Assembly: GCA_015060325.1 (NCBI GenBank)
Contig: SUYQ01000009.1
Location: forward strand, 1-64,000
Length of the DNA: 64,000 bases
Origin: Bacteroidales bacterium
GTDB taxonomy: Bacteria > Bacteroidota > Bacteroidia > Bacteroidales > UBA932
Direction: 5' to 3'
A program made the position numbers and the translations under genes. Shown here piece after piece: positions 1-8,587 of this stretch. The notes beneath the pieces are model-generated. The model saw only the letters and a list, made by a program, of their open reading frames with translations. It searched no databases and had not been told where the DNA came from. Every line of letters begins with the position of its first letter. The stretch's first letter is position 1.

Positions 1-272
1 AGATGTTGGTGGCTTCAGGAAACAAGCTCTTCTACCATACATGGCCAAAGGATGAAAAGCATTATTACGAAGTGGATTTTCTCCTTTCAAGAGGAGCGAA
101 ACTCTGCCCGGTTGAAGTCAAGTCATCGGGATATAAGGCTCATGCATCTTTGGATGCATTTAGTGCGAAGTACTCCAACCGAATAAAGGATAGATATCTG
201 ATCTATACTAAGGACTTTGTCCGCGAAGAGGAAACCCTCTATGTTCCTGCCTATATGACACCGTTCTTGTAG
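1..272 (+). CDS. C-terminal part of an AAA_14/DUF4143 family ATPase (5' end outside window)
   Basis: Only the last ~90 residues are present; the reading frame is open to the window edge, so the ATG at 3 need not be the start. The segment EVDFLLSRGAKLCPVEVKSS matches the C-terminal DUF4143 region of the large bacterial AAA_14 + DUF4143 ATPase family, a PD-(D/E)XK-like fold in which D and EVK are conserved. In this family an N-terminal P-loop ATPase domain of about 200 residues would lie upstream. The cellular role of these proteins is unclear; they occur in many paralogues in Bacteroidales and are often accessory genes. The family call is fairly secure, the function is not. Confidence 0.75.
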   Translation, partial: MLVASGNKLFYHTWPKDEKHYYEVDFLLSRGAKLCPVEVKSSGYKAHASLDAFSAKYSNRIKDRYLIYTKDFVREEETLYVPAYMTPFL

Positions 273-300
273 AAAGGTCTTAAGTGTCATGGCACTAAAG

Positions 301-348
301 GTGTCACTAAAGAAGTCACAAAGGATGTCATAAAAGATGTCATAAAGG
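301..348. repeat. Four degenerate 12-bp tandem repeats
   Basis: Four consecutive units of the type GTGTCACTAAAG / ATGTCATAAAAG can be read, with a more degenerate partial unit upstream (284-300). A 12-bp period keeps frame, so the minus strand reads as a spurious (T-S-F/L-V/M)n peptide. No function is evident. Confidence 0.7.
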
Positions 349-525
349 ATTGGTTTGACTCATAGTGAAAGAGTAGCGTTAATTCTAGTACTTGTTGTAA
401 TTTTGTCCCAAGTCTTGTCCTAAGTTGTCCCAAGTCTGAAATTTCATAAGTTTTCAGCCTGAAAATTCGTAAACTCGGCAAAATACTAGTAAAATTTTGC
501 GCTTCCAAAACGACCTGTTTAATTA

Positions 526-559
526 GCCATGTCAGTTCTTGGATTGACATGGCTTTTAT
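526..559 (+). terminator. Probable intrinsic terminator
   Basis: Perfect 10-bp arms AGCCATGTCA (526-535) and TGACATGGCT (546-555), a 10-nt loop and a short T-rich tail TTTTATT. It lies 250 bp past the upstream ATPase gene, so it may end that transcript or simply insulate the next region. Confidence 0.55.
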
Positions 560-657
560 TATGTGAAATTTATTGAAATCAGTGATTATGAGAAGGAGAA
601 GGCAGGATGCGAAGTCGAGCTCTCACTCCGAGCGTCATGTCTGCCCTCCTTTCCGTC

Positions 658-678
658 ATGCCCGACCCGATCGGGCAT
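658..678. repeat. ATGCCCGA-CCCGA-TCGGGCAT palindrome
   Basis: Perfect 8-bp inverted repeat with a 5-nt loop. The same element occurs at 50839-50859 inside a lipoprotein gene with ATACCCGA/TCGGGTAT arms, i.e. with a compensating change in both arms. Both copies are preceded by a CGTC or similar stretch. Confidence 0.7.
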
Positions 679-769
679 CCCTCGCCTCGTGATACTCTTT
701 ACCGGAATCTCTCCCTCACTGCTCACCGCCGAATCCTTCCTCTTCAGCGATGCTCGAAAATCCTCTAAC

Positions 770-985
770 TGTCCCATGTGTAAATGTGTTTTTATGTTAA
801 TCTGTAAATATACGAATGCACTGATGTGCGTGTGTGTCTATGTGTTAATGTATTTGTGTTCGTGTGTCTTAATGTATCTGTGTGCGTATGTGTTAATGTG
901 CGTGACTATGTATATGCTAATGTGTGAATGCGTTAATCTGTTAATGTGCTAATATGTTTGTATGCCAATGTGTTGATGTGTTCTA
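770..985. repeat. Degenerate T/G-rich minisatellite
   Basis: Many imperfect copies of TGTGTTAATGTG and TGTGTGCGTATG-like units follow one another without other sequence. The plus strand is strongly T+G rich with few C, giving an asymmetric composition. Translation yields a Met/Cys/Leu/Val-rich peptide without family likeness, so it is not annotated as a gene. Confidence 0.6.
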
Positions 986-1271
986 CAAAGTTATTCACGG
1001 CACTTTCTCCCTCCAAATTTTACCGCTTTTCGGCCGAAAACGCTCCGGAATCACGCCATTTTTCAAGACTTCAAAACACCTCTTCCAGCCGCGGTTTTAT
1101 CTGAGCGTTAGTCCAGATTGCAAGATGTGTGTACGTGTCACGAACACAGGGGAAAGATAATGTTAAGGAGTGTTTCAACTTGGCACAAGTATACTGTAAT
1201 TTTGCAGTTGATAATAGGTGTAAATAGTCATATTCTACAGAATATTATCTTAAATTTGCAAGTCATATAAT

Positions 1272-4253
1272 ATGGTAGATATGAAGAATAAACTTCAAGA
1301 GCTAGTAAAGAAATATAAGGCAGATAAGTTAGCTGGTAATTTGAATAATGCCTCCGAAACCACAATAAGAATGTGGATTAATAATTTGTTGGAACTATTT
1401 GGGTGGGATGTGAGAAATACTCATCAGGTTCTTCAGGAGAGAAGGTTAGGTGCAGGTCAACGTAAGCGTCTTACCGAAATTGATTCTACCAATACAAGAC
1501 CAGATTATACATTGGTGAATGGTGAAGTAATTCTATCTTTTATAGATGCTAAAGGTCTAAATGTTAACATTAGAGAAGACAATAAGGTATCTTTCCAAAT
1601 CCGCTCTTATGGATGGTCGGCATGTACAGCATATTCAATAGTTACAAACTTTGAGGAACTTGCAGTTTATGATTGCACGCAAAAACCAAGTATCGGTCAA
1701 AGTTCATCAGTGGCACGTGTTGTATATCTGACAATAGATGACTATGTCGATCATTTTGATGACTTAGCAATATATTTAAGTCGTAGATCTGTAATAAATT
1801 ATACGATTGTTAGGACTTCTTGTCCAGGAGTTAGTTTGGATGAAGAATTTGCTGATTATTTGCGAAAATTCCGTATAAAACTTGTTCAAAATATAATTGA
1901 TAGTGGACAAAGTTATGGTGTGGAGTCTTTAGGGCTATGGTCGCAAATTATTATTGACATAATTATTTTTATTCGAGTTTGTGAGGCTCGTGGCTTGGAA
2001 GATAATGGGTTGTTACAGAAGTTTAAGAGTCAGGGTTTCTGGGAATCTTTCCGACGCTCGTCATATATGGAATTTTACCAACATTATGATGGCCCAATTT
2101 TCACACGAAACCAACAAATACATAATCTAGATATTGAAGATTCCGTGTTCGATGATCTTATAGATTTATTGTACTATCCTTCTCCATATAGATTTGATGT
2201 AATACCATTAGACGTTTTAAGTAACATATATGAGTTGTTTTTAGGGTATAAGCTAAATGTTACAGATGGTAAGGTTGCAGCTGTTTTAAAGAGTGAATAT
2301 AAGAAACAAAAAGGCGTAGTAGTTACTCCTTCCCATATAGTACAAAAGGTAATTGATGAGACATTGTATCCTGAGGTTTTTGAAAGTATTACCTTTGATG
2401 ATATTTTAAAACTGAAGTTTGTTGACCCATCATGTGGAAGTGGAGTATTCTTAGTGCATCTGTTCAATAGGCTATATCAAAAGTCAATAGATGTTGTGCC
2501 TTCTAATGATGATCGCCTAGTTTGTCAAAAAGAAACTGGGTCGGTTTTATCTCTGGAGGCAAAAAGGGCTATTATAAGGAATTGCCTATATGGAGTCGAT
2601 ATAGATGCAGAAGCCGTTGAGGTTACTAAGATGTCATTGGCTTTACGAGTGATAGATGGCTATTCTCCAGAATATTTTGAGTCAGCGGGACTTTACGGTG
2701 ATATGATATTATCAGGTATAGGTGATAATATAAAATGTGGTAATTCTTTAGTCTCAAGTGATATTTTTGAGACAAACCCAGAACTTCAACAAAAGATAGA
2801 TGAACTAAAAGAAACAAATGTTTTTGATTGGCAAATTGCTTTTCCAGAAGTTTTTGCCAATGGAGGCTTTGATTATGTGATCGGTAATCCGCCATATGTG
2901 GAAGTTAAGAACTATAATGTCGGTTTGCCAACGATGGCATCGTATATAAAAACTCAATACTCAGCTAGCAGCAATGGAAAAATTGATCTTGTAATACCCT
3001 TTATCGAAAAGGGAATCCAGTTATTAAATGCTTCTGGCAGATTGGGGTATGTGGTTCAAAAACGTTTTTTTAAGGCGGATTATGGGAAAGGTATAAGGAG
3101 AATGTTATCAACCAAGAGGTTATTGCATAGTATATATGATTATTCAGAAACAGGCTTATTTAAAGATCGCATAACATATGTTGCTGTAATTGTATGTGAT
3201 AAGAACATAGGGCATAATGATATTGTTTCATATAAATCTTCTTGTGATGATATCTTGTGCGAACTGCCTGCTGATGTCCTAGATGAACCTACATGGAATT
3301 TCTCAGATTTAGACTTAATGTATTACAGGATACGTGCAAGTGAAGTTTTAGGTACATTAAAGGATGTCTGTGATATAAAAGTCGGCTTGCAGGTTTTATA
3401 CGACAAGGTCTATCATATCAAACATGGTAGGGTGTTGAATGGTATTATTTATGGAAAATCTGAAATAGGCGATGTAAGTGTTGAACTGGAATCATGTAGA
3501 AAACTGCTGTGCAATGAGAACTTCTATCCATTTATAAAGCCAGAATATAGTACATATGCGATCTTTCCATATGAAATGTGCGGAGCGAACGTAAATAAAA
3601 TACTTTTTACTGATTTTTCAGAGAGGTATCCTTTGGCTGCAAGTTATTTGTTAAGTCAAAGGTCGCATCTCAACGATAAAGTACAGTTATTCCCTCAGAA
3701 GAATCCATGTGACAAGCCGGATGATTATTGGCATTTATATACTCGCGAACAGAATCATAAGGAGTATGATTATAAGGTGTGTATTCCAATGACAACTCAA
3801 TATCCACAAGCAACTGTTATTAATGATGCAACGGTATATTGTGATAATGCAAATATGGCTTTTGGAGTAATCAAAGGCGAGACATCTGAAGTAAAGTTGT
3901 ATGCATTGGCGGCGATTATAAATTCTTCAATATTTGCTGTATTAGCTAGATCAATCGCAAATCCTCAGCAAAACGGATACTATAAGTTTAATAAGCAATT
4001 CTTGTCACCAGTGCCATTCCCAAAGGAGAAGTTTTTGGAAGAGTCTGATGAAATTGTTGAGATTGCATCTATAGCAAAGCGAATAGAATCAATATATGGT
4101 GAGATTTCAAGAGAGCCAGCGAGAAAAGGTAATTTTTTATCTGCATTAAATAGTCTTTGGCTTGATCTGGATAACATTGCTTATCGCTTATATGATGTTG
4201 ATATTGAATCCGCTTCGACGAGTTTGTTAAGTAGCCGTAATGATAGAATATGA
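1272..4253 (+). CDS. Type IIG-like restriction enzyme: PD-(D/E)XK nuclease + N6-adenine methyltransferase + TaqI-like C-terminus
   Basis: This 993-residue protein looks like a single-chain restriction-modification enzyme. Near residues 76-94 there is RPD...FIDAKG, consistent with a PD-(D/E)XK nuclease of HsdR_N type (D78, D92, K94). A class I SAM methyltransferase core follows: motif I DPSCGSGVFL near residue 385, GVDIDAEAVEV after it, and motif IV NPPY at about 538-541, the signature of N6-adenine methylation. The last ~350 residues resemble the TaqI/Eco57I-type specificity region. The next gene overlaps its stop by 4 bp (ATGA), so the two are translationally coupled. An alternative start lies at 1281. 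The sequence is clearly more AT-rich than the housekeeping genes to the right, suggesting acquisition. A PglX-like role is less likely because no other BREX genes are present. Confidence 0.85.
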   Translation: MVDMKNKLQELVKKYKADKLAGNLNNASETTIRMWINNLLELFGWDVRNTHQVLQERRLGAGQRKRLTEIDSTNTRPDYTLVNGEVILSFIDAKGLNVNIREDNKVSFQIRSYGWSACTAYSIVTNFEELAVYDCTQKPSIGQSSSVARVVYLTIDDYVDHFDDLAIYLSRRSVINYTIVRTSCPGVSLDEEFADYLRKFRIKLVQNIIDSGQSYGVESLGLWSQIIIDIIIFIRVCEARGLEDNGLLQKFKSQGFWESFRRSSYMEFYQHYDGPIFTRNQQIHNLDIEDSVFDDLIDLLYYPSPYRFDVIPLDVLSNIYELFLGYKLNVTDGKVAAVLKSEYKKQKGVVVTPSHIVQKVIDETLYPEVFESITFDDILKLKFVDPSCGSGVFLVHLFNRLYQKSIDVVPSNDDRLVCQKETGSVLSLEAKRAIIRNCLYGVDIDAEAVEVTKMSLALRVIDGYSPEYFESAGLYGDMILSGIGDNIKCGNSLVSSDIFETNPELQQKIDELKETNVFDWQIAFPEVFANGGFDYVIGNPPYVEVKNYNVGLPTMASYIKTQYSASSNGKIDLVIPFIEKGIQLLNASGRLGYVVQKRFFKADYGKGIRRMLSTKRLLHSIYDYSETGLFKDRITYVAVIVCDKNIGHNDIVSYKSSCDDILCELPADVLDEPTWNFSDLDLMYYRIRASEVLGTLKDVCDIKVGLQVLYDKVYHIKHGRVLNGIIYGKSEIGDVSVELESCRKLLCNENFYPFIKPEYSTYAIFPYEMCGANVNKILFTDFSERYPLAASYLLSQRSHLNDKVQLFPQKNPCDKPDDYWHLYTREQNHKEYDYKVCIPMTTQYPQATVINDATVYCDNANMAFGVIKGETSEVKLYALAAIINSSIFAVLARSIANPQQNGYYKFNKQFLSPVPFPKEKFLEESDEIVEIASIAKRIESIYGEISREPARKGNFLSALNSLWLDLDNIAYRLYDVDIESASTSLLSSRNDRI

Positions 4254-6067
4254 TAAATATTAGAAACATAGATAAATTGGCATTAGAGGTAAATGAGATT
4301 AATTGTTTGGTAGTTACTTCGATGCTTCGAAATAACGATATTAAAGTCAATAGCTCATTTTTAAATGATTTTATTATACCTGAGGAATCTCCATTAAATG
4401 AGTTTATTGCTTATTTTGATGATTTAAGAGATGTAGAAGATGTTATTTCAATATTTGAACAATCGATGTCTCCGGACGAAAAAGTAAGGAATGGAGCAAT
4501 ATATACTCCGAAGTATATTCGAGAATATATTGTTGATAAGGTTTTTATTGAACAGCAGAGAAAAAAGAAGCCGATAGATCGTTTGTTAATCTCAGATATT
4601 GCTTGTGGCTGCGGTGCATTTCTCTATACTTGTGCTTGTGCTATTCATAAAGATACAAATTTGCCATATAGGGATATCTTTCATCGATTATATGGAATAG
4701 ATATAAGCAAGGAAAGTATTCTGAGGGCAAAAATACTACTCTCGCTTCAGGCTGCCCTTGAAGAAGAACAGGTTTCGATAGATGATTTTAGGTTGTATGT
4801 TGGGAATACATTGGATTTTAATTTTAACAGGTTTAGCAATGTTAAGAATAATCAAGGATTTGATGTTGTAATAGGCAATCCCCCATATGTTAGATCTAAA
4901 CATATTGATGATCAATCAAAGAAACTATTACATAGGTGGAGAGTAGCAAAAGTAGGGAATCCTGATCTGTATCTACCATTTTTTGAGATCGGTCTATCTG
5001 TGTTAAACAAATCAGGTAGTTTGGGCTATATCACAGTGAATTCCTTTTTTAAGAGTGTTAATGCTAGAGCTTTTAGATGCTTAATGCATGAGACAAAGAA
5101 GACTCTGAGCATAATTGATTTTGGTGAAGAACTCGTCTTTCATAAGAAGTTGGCATATACTTGCCTTGTGTTTATTTCTCACGAATTAAGTAATCATATT
5201 GATTTTACTAAAGCATCGGTGTCGGAAATTTGCTTAGGTTCTAGTTTTGAGTTTGAAAAGATCGCTTATTCAACGTTGGATCCACATAAGGGATGGAATC
5301 TGAATAAGGGTAAAGTCTTAGCAAACATAAACAAAATGGAAAACTGTGGTGTCCCATTGGGCCGTTTTCGCATACGCAATGGTATCGCTACACTTGCTAA
5401 TGATGTTTTCATTTTCAAGCCAAAATATGAGGATGATCATTATTATTATTTAGAATATCACGGAGTAGAACACTTGATTGAAAAAGGAATATGTAGGGAT
5501 ATTATTAAACCTAATATACTAAAAGACGAGCGGGACTTGCTATTAAAGATGGAAAAAATAATTTTTCCATATTCGGATAATAATACAGTCTTTGATGAAG
5601 AGCACTTAAAGAAGGTGTTCCCGAAAGCATATGCATATCTTTTAATGCATAAAAAGAAGTTGTTGCTTAGGGATAAGGGTGATTTTGATTATAAATGGTA
5701 TGAATATGGCCGAACACAAGCAATTAAAGATCAAGGTAAGAAGTTGCTCTTTCCTTATATGACAGATACTCCTAAGTTTGTGTTTTGTGATAATGAAGAT
5801 CTTATGATCTATTGTGGATATGCGTTTTATGATGAATCGAGTGAAAATTTGCTAATGTTAAAGAAGATTTTGGAATCTAAAGTCTTCGAATACTATATTA
5901 TGCATACAAGCAAGCCATATTCTACAGGTTATTATTCTTATGCTAAAAATTATTTAAAATCATTTACTATTTGCGATTTGACGGAAGAGGAAAAACAAAA
6001 TATATTGCTGATGACTAAGTCTGAAGTCGACTCGTTTTTAATTAATAAGTATAATGTAACCATTTAA
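4250..6067 (+). CDS. Second Eco57I/TaqI-type N6-adenine DNA methyltransferase
   Basis: A 605-residue methyltransferase without a recognisable nuclease domain. Motif I is IACGCGAFL near residue 116, followed by YGIDISKESILRAKILL, and motif IV is GNPPYVRSK near residue 210. The C-terminal half is a TaqI_C-like target-recognition region. The start codon overlaps the upstream stop (ATGA), so the pair is one transcription unit. Enzymes that cut outside an asymmetric site often need a separate methyltransferase for the second strand; that is the simplest inference for two NPPY enzymes side by side. AT-rich like its neighbours. Confidence 0.85.
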   Translation: MINIRNIDKLALEVNEINCLVVTSMLRNNDIKVNSSFLNDFIIPEESPLNEFIAYFDDLRDVEDVISIFEQSMSPDEKVRNGAIYTPKYIREYIVDKVFIEQQRKKKPIDRLLISDIACGCGAFLYTCACAIHKDTNLPYRDIFHRLYGIDISKESILRAKILLSLQAALEEEQVSIDDFRLYVGNTLDFNFNRFSNVKNNQGFDVVIGNPPYVRSKHIDDQSKKLLHRWRVAKVGNPDLYLPFFEIGLSVLNKSGSLGYITVNSFFKSVNARAFRCLMHETKKTLSIIDFGEELVFHKKLAYTCLVFISHELSNHIDFTKASVSEICLGSSFEFEKIAYSTLDPHKGWNLNKGKVLANINKMENCGVPLGRFRIRNGIATLANDVFIFKPKYEDDHYYYLEYHGVEHLIEKGICRDIIKPNILKDERDLLLKMEKIIFPYSDNNTVFDEEHLKKVFPKAYAYLLMHKKKLLLRDKGDFDYKWYEYGRTQAIKDQGKKLLFPYMTDTPKFVFCDNEDLMIYCGYAFYDESSENLLMLKKILESKVFEYYIMHTSKPYSTGYYSYAKNYLKSFTICDLTEEEKQNILLMTKSEVDSFLINKYNVTI

Positions 6068-6076
6068 ATAAAAGCA

Positions 6077-8125
6077 ATGATTGAAACATCACATATCGAT
6101 TTTAAAAGTCAATTTTATCCCAAGGTTATGGCTTTGGGACGAAAGTATGCTTCGTCTTTGGGCTTTATGCCGGAAGGGGGATTCGAAGACCATGTGAGGA
6201 AACAATGTGTTATTGTTGCTCATGAAGGAGATTCGTTGTGTGGGTATGTGATGTATAGAGAAGTCCCTCGTCATTCTAGAATAAGCATTGTACATTTATG
6301 TGTAGATGATGCGTTTCGTGGCCAGAAGGTATCTAAGCTTCTGTTGGATTCGTTGCGCCAAGAGTATGAGACTTCATACAGCTTTAATGGAATTTCTTTG
6401 AACTGCCGAGATGACTATGAATATGCAACCAAGATTTGGCAGAGATACGGATTTACACCGAGAAATAAAATACGTAGTCGTAGTCAAGAAGAACATTATT
6501 TGACATTCTGGTGGTATAGCTTTAATAAGCCAGATCTGTTTTCGCAGATAGTTGCGGATTCAACGAAGATAAAAGCTTTGTTGGATGCAAATATTATAAT
6601 GAAGCTTCGAGATGCAGGGGATGTTAAATTCCTTCCAGCAGAAGACCCTACTTGCTTGTTGGCAGATTGGTTAGTTGATGAGACGGAATTCTACTATGCT
6701 TCCGAGATGTTCAATGAAATCAGTAGAGATACAGATAAGCAAAGAGTAAAGAGAACAAAGGGATTCTTGAATAGTTTTCAAGAGGCGAGTCATAACATAG
6801 AGGAAAGGAAGTCTGTTTCTATTTCATTATCGCAGATAATGACCGGAATTACCGAGAATGATATTTCTGATAGAGAACAGGTTGCAACTTGTATAGTTTC
6901 TGATATAAAATATTTTCTAACCTTCGACGAAGGTATTCTTGAACATAGAGACTCTATTGAGCAGGAATACAATGTGAAGATCATGACTCCGCAAGAGTTT
7001 ACCATAACTTTGGATCAGATTCTTCATGAGGACTCATATTCTCCTAGACAGATTTCAGGTGCTGTGTCTCATACTATATCAAAACTGTCACCAGGTGAGG
7101 TAAAAACCTGTGCGGAACTGTTTTGGTATAATAGATCTCAAGAAAAGAAAAAAGATTTCATCAATGCCTTCTATCAGATATTAAATGAAAATCAATGTGT
7201 TGTTGAGAGCATTAAGAAAGATGATGAGTATGTTGCTTTGTATGCAACGAAAAGAGATGGTGAGGTCGTTTCTATTCCATTGCTACGACTTGTTGAGTCT
7301 CAGAATGAAATAACTATCCTTATGGGATTGATCTCTCAACTTATAAATCAGGCGATTGAGTCAAGAGCAACCAAGATTATAATTGAAGAAGTGAGTTTGC
7401 GAGAGAAGCATAGAGAAGTTTTATATAGGTTTGGTTTTCTTAATCGTGAAGGAAAACTTCAGAAATTGATCCTTCGAGGAAATGTTACTAAGGCTCAACT
7501 TTCGCAATATTGTATGGATAATAATGTGCAAATTGATGTTCCAGATCTGAACAATGATATAAGATTGTTTGAATTTGAACGCTTTTTATTCCCATTAAAG
7601 ATATCTGATCTTAATATACCATGTTATGTGATTCCAATCAAACCTAAGTGGGCTCAGGAATTGTTTGATACCAAAGAAGCAGGTTCAATGTTATTTGGCG
7701 TTGACATAACGCGTTTGTGGAATGTTGAGAATGTGTATTACAGAAGTGCAAGAACGTTGACGGAAGTAGTGCCAGCAAGGATTCTTTGGTATGTTAGTGC
7801 AGATAAACACTATAGTCGCAATAAGGGTATTGTTGCCACGTCTTATCTAGAGGAAGTGATTACTGGATTACCAAAGGATTTGTTTAGAAAGTTCAAACAC
7901 TATGGGATATACAAATGGGAAGATATATATAAATTATGCGGTGCTGATATAAATAAACCTATTCGTGCAATAAGGTTTGGTCACACGGAGGTTTTTAATA
8001 GTATTGTGCCATATAACGATTTGCAGAAAATCATGGGAAAGAAAAACACTTTCCAAAGTCCGGTAGAGGTCTCAGAAGAAGTGTTTAATGAGATATATAA
8101 ACTGAAAGATGTCAAAAGATTATAA
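6077..8125 (+). CDS. Multidomain GNAT - PIN - GNAT-like - PUA/ASCH-like protein
   Basis: The 682 residues can be split as follows. Residues 1-145 form a GNAT acetyltransferase fold with a CoA loop FRGQKVSKLLL (80-90) and the usual YGF segment near 124-126. Residues 165-310 look like a PIN ribonuclease domain with four acidic positions, LLDAN (D170), EMFNEI (E210/E214), SDREQ (D265) and TFDEG (D284). Residues 350-465 have a second, degenerate GNAT-like pattern (REVLYRFGFLNREGKL). Residues ~505-650 resemble a PUA/EVE/ASCH-like fold (CYVIPIKPKWAQELF ... PARILWYVS). The gene follows the methyltransferases by 9 bp and its end overlaps an ASCH gene by 17 bp, so it belongs to the same operon. Toxin, tRNA-modifying or nucleic-acid-sensing roles are all possible. 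GNAT and PIN calls are solid; the last two domains are inferred. Confidence 0.7.
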   Translation: MIETSHIDFKSQFYPKVMALGRKYASSLGFMPEGGFEDHVRKQCVIVAHEGDSLCGYVMYREVPRHSRISIVHLCVDDAFRGQKVSKLLLDSLRQEYETSYSFNGISLNCRDDYEYATKIWQRYGFTPRNKIRSRSQEEHYLTFWWYSFNKPDLFSQIVADSTKIKALLDANIIMKLRDAGDVKFLPAEDPTCLLADWLVDETEFYYASEMFNEISRDTDKQRVKRTKGFLNSFQEASHNIEERKSVSISLSQIMTGITENDISDREQVATCIVSDIKYFLTFDEGILEHRDSIEQEYNVKIMTPQEFTITLDQILHEDSYSPRQISGAVSHTISKLSPGEVKTCAELFWYNRSQEKKKDFINAFYQILNENQCVVESIKKDDEYVALYATKRDGEVVSIPLLRLVESQNEITILMGLISQLINQAIESRATKIIIEEVSLREKHREVLYRFGFLNREGKLQKLILRGNVTKAQLSQYCMDNNVQIDVPDLNNDIRLFEFERFLFPLKISDLNIPCYVIPIKPKWAQELFDTKEAGSMLFGVDITRLWNVENVYYRSARTLTEVVPARILWYVSADKHYSRNKGIVATSYLEEVITGLPKDLFRKFKHYGIYKWEDIYKLCGADINKPIRAIRFGHTEVFNSIVPYNDLQKIMGKKNTFQSPVEVSEEVFNEIYKLKDVKRL

Positions 8126-8567
8126 ATACTTATTTGTTTCAATAAAACCCGAATTCACTGAGAAGATACTTTCTAAAGAAAAATCTATTGAACTTAGAAA
8201 GGTTCGCCCCCATGTGGTATCAGGGGATTACGTGATTATTTATGCTTCAGCCCCTGTTATGGGGGTCGTCGGGATTGCACGCGTTAAACATATTATTGAA
8301 ATGAAACCTTCAGAATTGTGGGAGAAGTATTCTACAAGACTTGGGATTGATAAACAAAGATTTGATGATTATTATAACGGTTTATCTAGGGCAATAGGAA
8401 TAGAATTAGATTCAGTTCGCCCCCTGTCTTCTCCAATATCCTTAACTGAGTTGAGAGGTGTTGATCCATCTTTTCATCCCCCTCAGATATATCGATATGT
8501 TACGAGTGAGCAGATCTGTTCGGTGTTATCACGGTATTTTCAGACCTTGAAGGATGTCTATAGGTAG
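8109..8567 (+). CDS. ASCH domain protein
   Basis: 152 residues with the ASCH signature in KPEFTEKILSKEKSIELRK: K25, E28 and R30 match the conserved K-x-x-E-x-R, while the usual preceding Gly is Lys. Hydrophobic strands YVIIYASAPVMGVVGIARV follow, as in the PUA-like fold. Some ASCH proteins (YqfB) hydrolyse N4-acetylcytidine, others are thought to bind modified RNA or DNA. Here the start lies inside the end of the GNAT-PIN gene (17-bp overlap), so the two products are probably made together. Whether it is an eraser, a reader or an antitoxin for its neighbour is unknown. Confidence 0.75.
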   Translation: MSKDYKYLFVSIKPEFTEKILSKEKSIELRKVRPHVVSGDYVIIYASAPVMGVVGIARVKHIIEMKPSELWEKYSTRLGIDKQRFDDYYNGLSRAIGIELDSVRPLSSPISLTELRGVDPSFHPPQIYRYVTSEQICSVLSRYFQTLKDVYR

Positions 8568-8587
8568 ATTAAAGTGGTGTTAAATAT

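Larger units (their letters stand above)
273..1271. other. 999-bp stretch without a convincing gene
   Basis: Open frames here (for example 563-952 on + and 287-550 on -) translate into low-complexity or repeat sequence and have no family resemblance. The stretch holds a 12-bp tandem repeat (301-348), a hairpin terminator (526-559), a palindrome shared with a distant coding region (658-678), a degenerate TGTGTTAATG minisatellite (about 770-985) and two possible -7 promoter boxes, TAATTTTG at 1197-1204 and TAAATTTG at 1251-1258, that could serve the gene starting at 1272. Confidence 0.6.

Noticed and set aside
287..550. 87-codon open frame on the minus strand
   Set aside because: Its end translates the 12-bp tandem repeats and its start lies in the terminator hairpin; no homology pattern.
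563..952. 129-codon open frame on the plus strand
   Set aside because: Made of the palindrome region and the TG-rich minisatellite; Cys/Met/Leu-rich low-complexity translation without family likeness or start signals.
1272..6067. BREX system (PglX-like methyltransferase)
   Set aside because: No PglZ, BrxA/B/C or other BREX partners follow; the nuclease motif at the N-terminus fits a type IIG-like enzyme better.
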